Source: a bacterium
Lineage (GTDB): Bacteria > CAIJMQ01 > JAADFP01
Reading direction: 5' to 3'
Assembly: GCA_027021085.1 (NCBI GenBank)
Contig: JALUVB010000053.1
Span: 1-59,390, forward strand
Length of the DNA: 59,390 nucleotides
Part shown: positions 51,875 through 59,390 of the stretch, in pieces
Layout: each line of letters opens with the position of its first letter
Numbering within the stretch: the first letter of the stretch is position 1
Made by a program: the position numbers and the translations under genes
Notes under the pieces: model-generated
Told to the model about the DNA's origin: nothing
Database searches by the model: none
What the model saw: the letters and a program-made list of their open reading frames with translations, nothing else

Positions 51875-51948
51875 CGCGCCTGGAGGGATTCGAACCCCCG
51901 ACCCTCGGATTAGAAGTCCGATGCTCTATCCAACTGAGCTACAGGCGC
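51875..51948 (-). tRNA. tRNA-Arg (TCT)
   Basis: A 74-nt cloverleaf on the minus strand: acceptor GCGCCTG with CAGGCGC, anticodon stem TCGGA/TCCGA with loop CTTCTAA, anticodon TCT (reads AGA), and T-arm GGGGG-TTCGAAT-CCCTC with one weak pair. The discriminator is G; no CCA is encoded. It lies 60 bp after the DUF58 gene and 5 nt before the MscS-type gene. Confidence 0.93.
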
Positions 51949-52008
51949 CAAGGCCAAGAGGCCTCTCTGCCCAGTTAAATTATACCTATTTCTTGCTACT
52001 GTTGCAAT

Positions 52009-52896
52009 TTACAGGTTTGCCCTTTTGTTAAGGTAAGAAAGGAGAAAGATGTCCAGGGGGCGGGATATGTCAGTTTTTACATACTCAACCCGACTTTCAG
52101 AGAAAACTTTCCTGTACTGGTAAATGAATGAGTCGAGCTTGGCCCAGTATTCTTCTCGTACCAGATGGGGATTGAGGAATATTCGTTCCCCTGTCTCCAG
52201 GTCCAGAAATTCTCCCAGGTCCCGAAAGTCAAAGCTTATCTCGTAAGGGTCCAGTATATGGAAAACAATTACCTCGTGTTTCCTGTGCCTGAAGTGGCGG
52301 ATTGCTTTTATGACTTCCTCGGGCTCATCAAGTAAATCTGAGATTACTATTATAAGCCCCCTCCTTTTTATGTTTTCTGCCAGGGCATGAAAAATTTTGC
52401 TCAGGCAGGTTTTGTTTTCTGGCTTCGTTTCTTCCAGGATATCAAGGATTCTATGGAGATGGCGGGTGGTACTTTTGGGAGGGAGGTATTGTGAAATATC
52501 TTCGTTAAAGGTAAGAAGTCCCACAGCATCTTTCTGTTTTGTAAGCAGGTAGGAAAGAGAGGCAGCGAGAAACTTGGCATAATCCATCTTGCTCACCTTT
52601 CCCGAACCAAAGACCATAGAGCGGGAGGTATCCAGAAGTATGTAGCATTTCAGATTTGTCTCTTCCTGGAATCTTTTGAGATAATATCTGTCCGTACGGG
52701 CAAAAACCTTCCAGTCTAAATATTTAAGGTCATCTCCTGGAGTGTAAATTTTATGTTCCGTGAATTCGACGCTGAAACCCTGGTGAGGACTGCGGTGAAG
52801 ACCGCTTATAAACCCTTCCACCACCAGCTTGGCAATCAGGTTAAGGCGGGAAATTTTGCTGAGGAGCAGAGGATCGATGAACCTTCTTCCCTGCAA
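52009..52896 (-). CDS. DUF58 domain protein
   Basis: The 295-residue protein has the DUF58 hallmark HRSPHQGFSVEFTEHKIYTP and DLKYLDWKVFARTDRYYLKR, then a von Willebrand A-like domain with LLDTSRSMVFGSG (MIDAS-type DxSxS variant) and VISDLLDEPEEVIKAI. Such proteins usually sit beside a MoxR ATPase, forming a chaperone pair; none is present here. The start is TTG at 52896, after GGGGG. It begins the DUF58-tRNA-MscS operon. Confidence 0.88.
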   Translation of the reverse strand: MQGRRFIDPLLLSKISRLNLIAKLVVEGFISGLHRSPHQGFSVEFTEHKIYTPGDDLKYLDWKVFARTDRYYLKRFQEETNLKCYILLDTSRSMVFGSGKVSKMDYAKFLAASLSYLLTKQKDAVGLLTFNEDISQYLPPKSTTRHLHRILDILEETKPENKTCLSKIFHALAENIKRRGLIIVISDLLDEPEEVIKAIRHFRHRKHEVIVFHILDPYEISFDFRDLGEFLDLETGERIFLNPHLVREEYWAKLDSFIYQYRKVFSESRVEYVKTDISRPLDIFLLSYLNKRANL

Positions 52897-52964
52897 ATAT
52901 AGCTTCCCCCCTATTTCAGTTTTCCCAAAAGAGGTGCCGGGAAATTACAAAAACTGGCCATCTG

Positions 52965-53312
52965 TCCGCCTCCCGATACCTATGGGAACGGGCAGGCGGG
53001 CAACCCGCCATTTACTGTTCCCTCGCTACCCGCTACTAACTACTGCCTACTTGTCATTCCTGCGCAAGCAGGAATCTATTCCCCCCTTACTACTTTCACT
53101 ATTCACTGTTTATTCTCCCCTCTCTGGATGCCTGCTTTCGCAGGCATGACATGCGGACTGGTTGCTTGTCATTCTTGCGAATCCTAACCTCCTTCAAAAG
53201 CTATCCCAGGATTACCAAGATCCCAGGGTACCAACCATCTATACACTGTTCACTATTTACTGCTTACTGTTCACTATCTCCCAGTCTAAAGTCTATGGTC
53301 TAAAGTCTATTA
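52965..53312. repeat. Intergenic mosaic of heptad repeats, block F
   Basis: The 413-bp gap between leuC and the DUF58 gene holds no gene. It contains CGCTACY heptads (53024-53045), the palindrome ATTCCTGC-GCAA-GCAGGAAT (53056-53075), YACTRYT heptads (53095-53112), the palindrome ATGCCTGC-TTTC-GCAGGCAT (53128-53147), a unique segment shared with block B (53160-53212), more YACTRYT heptads (53237-53275) and RGTCTAW heptads (53282-53312) that touch the leuC stop codon. Confidence 0.85.
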
Positions 53313-54602
53313 TAGCCTTCCTGTCCTGCTCACTTCTTCCGGGTGGGCAATGTGCCCCTTTATGGCGGAAGCAGCTGCTACTGCCGGAGAAGCAAGATAT
53401 ACTTCACTTTCCGGATGCCCCATTCTCCCGATAAAGTTCCGGTTTGTGGTGGCTACGCATCTTTCTCCCTTGGCCAGGATGCCCATATGCCCTCCTAAGC
53501 AGGGTCCGCAGGTAGGAGGGGAGACTACCCCTCCGGCTTCTACAAACACCTGGAGCCAGCCTTTGGTCAGAGCTTCCAGGTAAATTTTCTGTGTGGCAGG
53601 AATTACTATGAGCCGTACTCCGGGATGGACCTTTTTCCCCCGCAAAATTTCTGCAGATATTTTTAGATCTTCACTTCTTCCGTTTGTACAGGAGCCTATA
53701 ACTACCTGGTCAATTTTGACATGCGTGGAATCTTTTACTTTTCTCACATTTGAAGGAAGGTGGGGAAAGGCAACTAAAGGCTCAATTTTTCCCGCGTCAA
53801 ATTCAAGTATCCTTTCGTATTCGGCCTCTTTATCGCTGTAATACGGGGTAAAAGGCCTATTACGCGTGTTTACCTCTTCTATGAACTGCCTGGTTTTCTT
53901 ATCGGGAGCAATGATGCCGTTTTTTGCTCCCGCCTCGATAGCCATATTGCAAATGGTAAGCCTGCCTTCTATGGATATGTTTCCTATCGCTTCCCCGCTA
54001 ATTTCCAGGGATTTATAATTTGCTCCGTTTACGCCCAGCTTCCCGATAAGAAAAAGAATAATATCCTTGGCACTTACCCATGGTTTGAGGCTTCCGTAAA
54101 AAATTACCTTTATGCTCTCAGGAACCCTCAGCCAGATTTTACCCGTAAGCATGGCAAAGGCCAGGTCTGTGCTGCCTACGCCGGTGGAAAAGGCTCCCAG
54201 TGCTCCGTAAGTACAGGTATGGGAATCAGCACCTATTATGAGTTCTCCGGGAAGGACCAATCCTTCCTCGGGAAGAAGAGCATGCTCTACTCCCACTTTA
54301 CCCACTTCGTAGTAATGTTCTATCTTAAAGCTGCGGGCAAATTCGCGTAGTGTTTTGCATTGTTCTGCAGAAGCTATGTCTTTATTCGGCGTGAAGTGGT
54401 CGGGTACAAGGGCGATTTTCCCCCGGTCAAAGACTCTTTGCTCTCTCAATTCCTTTATCTTTTTAATGGACAAGGGAGCCGTGATATCGTTCCCCAGGGC
54501 AAGATCGATATCTGCCAGGATAAATTCTCCCGGGGAAACTTCCTTTCTCCCGCTGTGAGCGGCCAGTATCTTTTCCGTAATGGTTTGCGGTTTACTCTTC
54601 AT
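53310..54602 (-). CDS. leuC: 3-isopropylmalate dehydratase large subunit
   Basis: LeuC carries the 4Fe-4S cluster that isomerises isopropylmalate in leucine synthesis. The 430-residue protein has [20 protein letters not shown], the cluster cysteines in [13 protein letters not shown] and [12 protein letters not shown], and the shorter HacA/LeuC-type length. It starts at the ATG at 54602, overlapping the nitroreductase stop by 11 bp. The small subunit leuD and other leu genes are not in the window. A homoaconitase role cannot be ruled out. Confidence 0.92.
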   Translation of the reverse strand: MKSKPQTITEKILAAHSGRKEVSPGEFILADIDLALGNDITAPLSIKKIKELREQRVFDRGKIALVPDHFTPNKDIASAEQCKTLREFARSFKIEHYYEVGKVGVEHALLPEEGLVLPGELIIGADSHTCTYGALGAFSTGVGSTDLAFAMLTGKIWLRVPESIKVIFYGSLKPWVSAKDIILFLIGKLGVNGANYKSLEISGEAIGNISIEGRLTICNMAIEAGAKNGIIAPDKKTRQFIEEVNTRNRPFTPYYSDKEAEYERILEFDAGKIEPLVAFPHLPSNVRKVKDSTHVKIDQVVIGSCTNGRSEDLKISAEILRGKKVHPGVRLIVIPATQKIYLEALTKGWLQVFVEAGGVVSPPTCGPCLGGHMGILAKGERCVATTNRNFIGRMGHPESEVYLASPAVAAASAIKGHIAHPEEVSRTGRL

Positions 54603-55110
54603 ACTGTTCAAAAGAAATTATCTCCTCCATCTTTTTCCGGGGAGTTTTCCATCTTTTATCTTTCAGGGGATAACCTACGGGAATCACTGCTACTACCTGG
54701 ACCTCTTCAGGGATGTGGAGCAATCTTTTCAGGCGCCGATTATCAAATGCTCCTATCCAGCATGTTCCCAACCCCTCATTCTCTGCGGCCAGAACCAGGT
54801 GTTCTACGGCAATTGCTACATCTACCAGTGTGCTGGAAGTGTAACCCCCTATGCGGGAAGGCGTGGGCGAGCCACAGGCTACAATGACCACTGGCGCTTC
54901 TCCTACGAAACTTTGTCCCATGCAAAGCTCGGCAATCCTCCTTTTCCTTTCCTCTTCCCTTACCACGATAAATTTCCAGGGCTGGAAATTATTTGCCGAG
55001 GGAGCAAGCCGCGCTGCTTCCAGGATGCGGGAAAGCACCTCGTCAGGGAGCGGGTCAAGGCGGAAACGCCTGGTACTGCCCCTATTTTTTACAACTTCGT
55101 TGAATTCCAT
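54592..55110 (-). CDS. Nitroreductase family protein
   Basis: The 172-residue FMN-binding protein has [39 protein letters not shown] and [19 protein letters not shown], with [13 protein letters not shown] at the end; all are hallmarks of the nitroreductase family. It would act as an NAD(P)H-dependent reductase on an unknown substrate. It is co-transcribed with leuC through an 11-bp overlap. The 174 bp upstream, to the purH stop, hold no gene I can recognise. Confidence 0.92.
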   Translation of the reverse strand: MEFNEVVKNRGSTRRFRLDPLPDEVLSRILEAARLAPSANNFQPWKFIVVREEERKRRIAELCMGQSFVGEAPVVIVACGSPTPSRIGGYTSSTLVDVAIAVEHLVLAAENEGLGTCWIGAFDNRRLKRLLHIPEEVQVVAVIPVGYPLKDKRWKTPRKKMEEIISFEQYEE

Positions 55111-55284
55111 AACCAGGGTAATTTTACCTTACTTGCTGTATAATTCCAAGCTGTCTCTTCCCCCGGAAGATTATTACGAAGGTGGAATTTTGACACCGGG
55201 ACTGTCCTTCAACCCCGACATAGGGCGCGGCAAGGCTTCCTCTCAAATTTGGCTACCAGCTTTGCTGCAAGAGACAATGCGAAA

Positions 55285-56793
55285 TCAGTGCCGGAAGTGT
55301 CTTTTCCCGGTAAATACCATGGCAATATCGTTCTGGTCGGCAGCTCGTATACACTCTTCGTCTCTTTTTGCCCCCCCTGGCTCCACGATAGCCGTTATGC
55401 CTGCCTTGGCAGCCGCCTCAATAGAATCCGGGAAAGGGAAAAAAGCATCGGAGGCCAGAACCCCGCCCCGTACCTTATCCCCTCCCTTTGCTATGGCTAT
55501 CTTCACTGCATCCACACGCGACATCTGCCCTGCTCCGATTCCTACTGTGCACTTATCTTTTACAATGACTATGGCATTGGATTTAACGTGTTTTGCTACT
55601 TTCCAGGCAAATTCCAGGTCATCCCATTCCTTTTCCTCCGGTAGCCTGTTGCTGACTACTTTGCCTTTCCTTACCGATTCCTGCGATAAATCCTTTGCCT
55701 GGTAAAGGAATCCGCTGGCAGCACTTCTTACTTCCCACTTATCACTTCCTCCTTCCCACTCTATGGCTCTGAGGCTGGGCCTGGTAGCAAACTCTTTGAG
55801 TGCGTTTGCAGAAAAAGAGGGAGCTATGATTACCTCTACAAAAGTAGAAACAATCTCTTTAGCCAGCTTCTGGTCCACGGGTCGATTTACTCCCACCACA
55901 CTGCCAAAAGCACTTACCGAGTCAGCTTCCCGCGCCTTTACATAGGCATTATATATGTCTGTATCGGAAGCCAATCCGCAGGGATTGGTATGCTTTATCA
56001 CCACTGCCGTCGGATCGGAAAAGTCTCTCAAAATCCTCATCACTGCATCCATATCCAGAAGATTGTTATAAGAAATTTCTTTCCCCTGTTTTTTCTTCCA
56101 GGGTACTTTAGAGGAATAAAAGGTGGATTTCTGGTGAGGGTTTTCCCCGTAGCGGAGATCCTGGAAGCGGGGTGCTTCTATTAATAGGTAAGGAGGTATT
56201 TCTTCTCCTCGCAGTGAGGTAAAGTAGCGGGCGATGGCTATATCGTACGAAGCGGTATGGGCAAAAGCCTTTTCTGCCAGTTCCCTCCTCTTATCAAAGG
56301 AAAGGTCTCCTTTTTTGCCCAGCTCTTTCAGTACCCAGAGATAGTCTTCTGCATCGACCAATACGATTACACCGGGAAAGTTCTTCGCGGCAGCCCTTAT
56401 CATCGTAGGGCCACCTATATCTATGTTTCCCAGGGCTTCTTCAACCTCCACCCCTGGCTTACTAACCACCTCTCTGAAAGGATAGAGATTCACCACTACC
56501 ATATCTATCCGGGGGATGGCAAACTTTTTCACTTCTTCTTGGTGAACCGCATCTTTTCTTTTAAATAAAATCCCCCCGTGGATCAAAGGATGGAGTGTTT
56601 TTACCCTTCCACTGAGAATTTCGGGGAACCCTGTAACTTCTGAAACTTCTTTTACATTAATTTCTTTGCTTTTCAGTAATTTTGCTGTCCCGCCTGTGGA
56701 GAGTATCTCTACCCCTAAATCTGCTAACCCCCGGGCAAGGTCCACTATCCCTTTCTTATCATAAACACTTATAAGAGCTCTTCTAATTTCCAT
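55285..56793 (-). CDS. purH: Bifunctional AICAR formyltransferase/IMP cyclohydrolase
   Basis: PurH catalyses the last two steps of IMP synthesis. The 502-residue protein has the N-terminal MGS-like cyclohydrolase domain (ALISVYDKKGIVDLARGLAD, GRVKTLHPLIHGGIL) and the C-terminal transformylase with DLRYGENPHQKS, KHTNPCGLAS and SDAFFPFPDSIEAAAKAGIT. The ATG has an AAGGAG site, 27 bp after tRNA-Arg. It is in one transcription unit with apt upstream, so both purine synthesis and salvage are coupled to tRNA. Confidence 0.97.
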   Translation of the reverse strand: MEIRRALISVYDKKGIVDLARGLADLGVEILSTGGTAKLLKSKEINVKEVSEVTGFPEILSGRVKTLHPLIHGGILFKRKDAVHQEEVKKFAIPRIDMVVVNLYPFREVVSKPGVEVEEALGNIDIGGPTMIRAAAKNFPGVIVLVDAEDYLWVLKELGKKGDLSFDKRRELAEKAFAHTASYDIAIARYFTSLRGEEIPPYLLIEAPRFQDLRYGENPHQKSTFYSSKVPWKKKQGKEISYNNLLDMDAVMRILRDFSDPTAVVIKHTNPCGLASDTDIYNAYVKAREADSVSAFGSVVGVNRPVDQKLAKEIVSTFVEVIIAPSFSANALKEFATRPSLRAIEWEGGSDKWEVRSAASGFLYQAKDLSQESVRKGKVVSNRLPEEKEWDDLEFAWKVAKHVKSNAIVIVKDKCTVGIGAGQMSRVDAVKIAIAKGGDKVRGGVLASDAFFPFPDSIEAAAKAGITAIVEPGGAKRDEECIRAADQNDIAMVFTGKRHFRH

Positions 56794-56820
56794 TACTCAC
56801 TCCTTTTTTATTTTACTAAG

Positions 56821-56894
56821 CGCGCCAGGGAGGATTCGAACCCCCGGCCTGCGGCTTAGGAGGCCGCCGCTCTGTCCTCCTGAGCTACTGGCGC
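56821..56894 (-). tRNA. tRNA-Arg (CCT)
   Basis: A 74-nt cloverleaf on the minus strand: acceptor GCGCCAG with CTGGCGC, anticodon stem GCGGC/GCCGC with loop CTCCTAA, anticodon CCT (reads AGG), T-arm GGGGG-TTCGAAT-CCTCC with weak pairing at one end. Discriminator G and no encoded CCA. It lies 11 nt after the apt stop and 27 nt before the purH start. Confidence 0.92.
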
Positions 56895-56905
56895 TTTTTA
56901 GTACT

Positions 56906-57421
56906 TTAGTATTTTATCAAAGAATGGAGGGAATATCCTTTGAGTTTTTCCCTTCCCTTAAGCTCCCTTAGCTCAATAAGAAAAGTAATTCCCACGATAT
57001 TGGCTTTTTCCTGCTCCACTAATTCAATGGTGGCAGCGATTGTACCTCCCGTGGCTAATAAATCGTCCACTATTAAAACTTTCTCTCCTTCTTGCAGTGC
57101 CCCCTGGTGTATTTCCAGTGTATCCTTACCATATTCCAGGTCATACTCTGCTGATATAGTGCGATAGGGGAGTTTCCCCTTTTTCCTGACCGGGATAAAT
57201 CCTGCTTTCAACAGGTAGGCAATAATTCCTCCCAGGATAAATCCGCGGGATTCTACAGCTACCACCTTGCTTATGCCCTTATCCTGAAAAGGAGCAATCA
57301 TAAGCTCTACTGACCTTCTCAATGCAGAGGCATTATTGAGAAGAGGAGTTATATCTCTGAACAATATACCCTGCTTGGGAAAATCGGGTATATTTCTGAT
57401 GTATTTCTTTAATTCTTCCAT
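56906..57421 (-). CDS. apt: Adenine phosphoribosyltransferase
   Basis: Apt salvages adenine to AMP. The 171-residue protein has IPDFPKQGILFRDITPLLNN, VAVESRGFILGG, and the PRPP-binding VLIVDDLLATGGTIAATIEL. Length and motifs are typical of the family. It has a GGAGGAG site and a promoter at 57461-57489. It leads the apt-tRNA-purH unit. Confidence 0.96.
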   Translation of the reverse strand: MEELKKYIRNIPDFPKQGILFRDITPLLNNASALRRSVELMIAPFQDKGISKVVAVESRGFILGGIIAYLLKAGFIPVRKKGKLPYRTISAEYDLEYGKDTLEIHQGALQEGEKVLIVDDLLATGGTIAATIELVEQEKANIVGITFLIELRELKGREKLKGYSLHSLIKY

Positions 57422-57460
57422 AACTTCTCCTCCTTTGCTCTTTATCTTATAAATCGTAAG

Positions 57461-57489
57461 ATTAAACCATAAAAATAGTTTATTTACAA
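57461..57489 (-). promoter_or_regulatory. apt promoter
   Basis: On the minus strand TTGTAA (57484-57489) and TTTAAT (57461-57466) are 17 bp apart. The start of transcription would lie near 57454, giving a 33-nt leader with a good GGAGGAG site. The region overlaps promoter elements of the divergent trmI gene. Confidence 0.6.
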
Positions 57490-57511
57490 ATAAGGAAAGG
57501 GATAAAGGTGT

Positions 57512-57517
57512 TATAAT
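57512..57517 (+). promoter_or_regulatory. trmI -10 box, leaderless-type
   Basis: A perfect TATAAT ends 8 bp before the ATG at 57526. No -35 box lies at 17 bp (TTTACA is 23 bp away). A transcript starting 7-8 nt after the box would begin at the ATG, and no ribosome binding site is visible. Confidence 0.45.
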
Positions 57518-57525
57518 TGCATAAT

Positions 57526-58299
57526 ATGAGCATGCTTAAAGAAGGGGATTACGTGTTTCTGCTTGATCCGAAAGGGAAGAAGTATTTTGTCACTCTCCGT
57601 AAAGGAGGGGTATTCCATTCTCACCGGGGAGCTCTCAAGCATGAAGATATTATAGGGAAAGAAGAAGGCACAGTTATCAGCCCTGCCCAGGGAGCACACT
57701 TTATGGTTTTCAAGCCCACGTTGTGGGAGTATCTCTTACATATGAAAAGGATATCCGGTATTATTTACCCGAAGGATATAGGCTTTGTCTGGATGTGGGG
57801 AGACATTTTCCCGGGTGCGCGGGTGATAGAGGGGGGAGTTGGTTCAGGCTCGATGCTTATTGCCCTTTCCCGCATGGTAGGAGAGAAGGGAGAAATTATC
57901 TCCTACGAGCTCAGGGAAGATATGATAAAGAGGGCAGAGGAAAATTTAAAGAACCTGTACGGAGAAATTCCTTCCCGGATAAAGATAAAAAGGGAAAACA
58001 TATACGAGGGGATTCAGGAAAGGGAGATAGATAGGATTGTCCTGGATGTTCCTGAACCCTGGCAGGTGGTCCCCCATGCATATGTTGCGTTGAAAGGAGG
58101 AGGAATTATCATAGCCTACATCCCCTCCGTTACCCAGGCTTCCCGTTTGCACGCAGAGCTGGTGAATAACAAGTTTTCCTGCGTGGAAACCCTGGAGGTG
58201 CTCATTCGCTCCTGGCACATAAAAGGCGAGAGCGTCCGTCCTGAACATAGAATGATAGGGCACACGGGATTTCTGGTAAAGGGCAGGAAGTCATTATGA
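57526..58299 (+). CDS. trmI: tRNA (adenine-58-N1)-methyltransferase
   Basis: TrmI methylates A58 in the T-loop of tRNAs. The 257-residue protein has an N-terminal beta domain (EGDYVFLLDPKGKKYFVTLR) and a class I methyltransferase domain with RVIEGGVGSGSMLIALSRMV, then YELREDMIKRAEENLKNLYG and DRIVLDVPEPWQVVPHAY, all family hallmarks. The ATG at 57526 is preferred; another ATG lies 6 bp later. It overlaps the miaB start by 4 bp (ATGA). Confidence 0.93.
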   Translation: MSMLKEGDYVFLLDPKGKKYFVTLRKGGVFHSHRGALKHEDIIGKEEGTVISPAQGAHFMVFKPTLWEYLLHMKRISGIIYPKDIGFVWMWGDIFPGARVIEGGVGSGSMLIALSRMVGEKGEIISYELREDMIKRAEENLKNLYGEIPSRIKIKRENIYEGIQEREIDRIVLDVPEPWQVVPHAYVALKGGGIIIAYIPSVTQASRLHAELVNNKFSCVETLEVLIRSWHIKGESVRPEHRMIGHTGFLVKGRKSL

Positions 58300-59390
58300 A
58301 GGTGTATATAGAGACCTACGGCTGTCAGATGAACCAGTACGACAGCGGGGTACTTTCTTTTCTGGTCAAGGAAAGGGGATGGGAATTGGCGGAGGAATGG
58401 AATGAGGCGGAGGCGATACTGGTAAATACCTGCAGTGTGAGAGCGCATGCAGAAAACAGGGTCTTGTCCCGCCTTGGTGTCTGGGGAAAACATAAAAGAG
58501 AGAAAAACCCCTCCCTTCTCCTGGGAGTTATTGGCTGTATGGCCCAGAAGGAAGGTAAAACTCTCCTTGATAGGTTCCCTTTCCTTGACCTGGTGGTGGG
58601 GACACACAGGTTGTGGGATATCCCTGCACTTTTAGAAAAGGCAAGGAAGGAGAGAATACTGGCTATAGAGCCTACATACCAAAATTTCCCCCTGCCCAAA
58701 GTTGCTGCAGGAGGCGTGAGTGCATTTGTTTCCATAATGCGGGGATGTAACAACTTCTGCTCCTACTGCATCGTTCCCTACGTAAGGGGAAGGGAAAGAA
58801 GCCGTCCCCCGGAAGAGATACTGGAGGAGGTAAAAATTCTGCTGGAAAGGGGGGTGAAGGAAGTTACTCTCCTGGGACAGAATGTTAACTCGTATCGCGG
58901 GGTATCGCTGAAAAAGGGAACTGTATATGACCTCCCGGATCTTCTGAAAGAATTAAATGGAGTAGAAGGTTTATACAGGATAAAATTTGCCACCTCGCAC
59001 CCGAAGGACCTTTCGGATAAATTGATACGTACAGTGAAAGATTGTCAAAAGGTGTGTGAATATCTGCATGTGCCTGTGCAATCAGGTTCAAACAGAATAC
59101 TTGCTTTGATGAAGAGAGGTTACACGCGCGAAAATTATCTTAACCTGGTGAAGAATATCCGAAAAGAAATCCCTGAGGCAAGTATTACTACGGATATAAT
59201 TGTTGGTTTTCCCACCGAAGAAGAAGAGGATTTCCTGGGTACAAAGGAGCTCATGGAAGAAGTCAGGTTTGATACTGCCTATATTTTTAAATATTCGCCC
59301 CGACCTCATACCGCGGCCGCAAAACTTCCCGATGATGTGCCGCGGGAAGAGAAAGAGAAAAGGTTGGGAGAATTACTGGCTCTGCAGAAA
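58296..59390 (+). CDS. miaB: tRNA-2-methylthio-N6-dimethylallyladenosine synthase, partial
   Basis: The first 365 codons are present and the gene runs off the window. The N-terminal UPF0004 domain starts MKVYIETYGCQMNQYDSGVL, with cysteines for the auxiliary cluster also in VNTCSVR and VIGCMAQ. The radical SAM motif is RGCNNFCSYCIVPYVRGRER, and HVPVQSGSNRILALMKRGY is a strong MiaB hallmark. It adds methylthio groups to i6A37, the product of MiaA, encoded at 35102-36034. It shares a transcript with trmI. Confidence 0.96.
   Translation, partial: MKVYIETYGCQMNQYDSGVLSFLVKERGWELAEEWNEAEAILVNTCSVRAHAENRVLSRLGVWGKHKREKNPSLLLGVIGCMAQKEGKTLLDRFPFLDLVVGTHRLWDIPALLEKARKERILAIEPTYQNFPLPKVAAGGVSAFVSIMRGCNNFCSYCIVPYVRGRERSRPPEEILEEVKILLERGVKEVTLLGQNVNSYRGVSLKKGTVYDLPDLLKELNGVEGLYRIKFATSHPKDLSDKLIRTVKDCQKVCEYLHVPVQSGSNRILALMKRGYTRENYLNLVKNIRKEIPEASITTDIIVGFPTEEEEDFLGTKELMEEVRFDTAYIFKYSPRPHTAAAKLPDDVPREEKEKRLGELLALQK

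Noticed and set aside
55111-55284. Remnant gene or RNA between purH and the nitroreductase gene
   Set aside because: Both strands were read; no tRNA fold, family motif or repeat was recognised, so nothing is claimed.
54851-55705. Long plus-strand open frame over the nitroreductase and purH genes
   Set aside because: It is antisense to two clear enzymes for most of its length and its product is low-complexity with no recognisable domain.

Overview
The window looks like chromosomal DNA from an uncultured, probably Gram-negative bacterium of a deep-branching phylum. Envelope genes support a two-membrane cell: a TonB-like protein, an NlpD-like lipoprotein, a BamD-like TPR protein, an LptE-like lipoprotein, the heptose phosphatase GmhB and several lipoproteins with clear lipoboxes. 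Ribosomal protein S20, HolA, TopA, UvrC, MurJ and the His, Pur and Leu enzymes are bacterial in character. The phylum cannot be fixed from reading alone; an Omnitrophota-like or similar candidate lineage is a weak guess.

Layout. (1) About 1-5000: an AT-rich, probably acquired island on the minus strand. It holds a partial VapB-like antitoxin, an unknown 586-residue protein and a single-chain restriction-modification-specificity enzyme. The two large genes are each bounded by inverted repeats and lie between imperfect palindromes that resemble integron attC sites. (2) 5006-18503: a minus-strand surface-glycan cluster with six GT4 glycosyltransferases, GmhB, a radical SAM protein, a methyltransferase and an unusual BKACE-GNAT-PaaK-like trio; a vapBC module sits inside it. 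(3) 18713-22820: NHL protein, uvrC, murJ, divergent from rpsT. (4) 24509-31331: an NSS transporter with its small MetS-like subunit and a lipoprotein, then an envelope operon punctuated by three tRNA genes and ending in holA. (5) 31419-43788: a PUR-like protein, another GT4, rluB-type, hflX, miaA, pabC, pabB, a hydrolase, yjbQ, hisB, hisA, topA and a Xer recombinase. (6) 44299-59390: EndoQ, a GT2, a sugar-catabolism set, DUF58-tRNA-MscS-PilP-like, leuC, a nitroreductase, apt-tRNA-purH, trmI and a partial miaB.

Two genome-wide habits stand out. First, six intergenic blocks are mosaics of degenerate 7-bp tandem repeats of several unrelated consensus sequences, plus an 8-bp family and REP-like 20-bp palindromes; a module of about 120 bp recurs in both orientations. 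Second, tRNA genes are built into protein-coding operons so tightly that tRNA 3' processing would leave mRNAs with 0-7 nt of leader, and several other genes have a good -10 box only 6-9 nt before the start codon. Leaderless translation therefore appears common here, next to ordinary Shine-Dalgarno starts. No convincing intrinsic terminators, IS elements or CRISPR arrays were seen.
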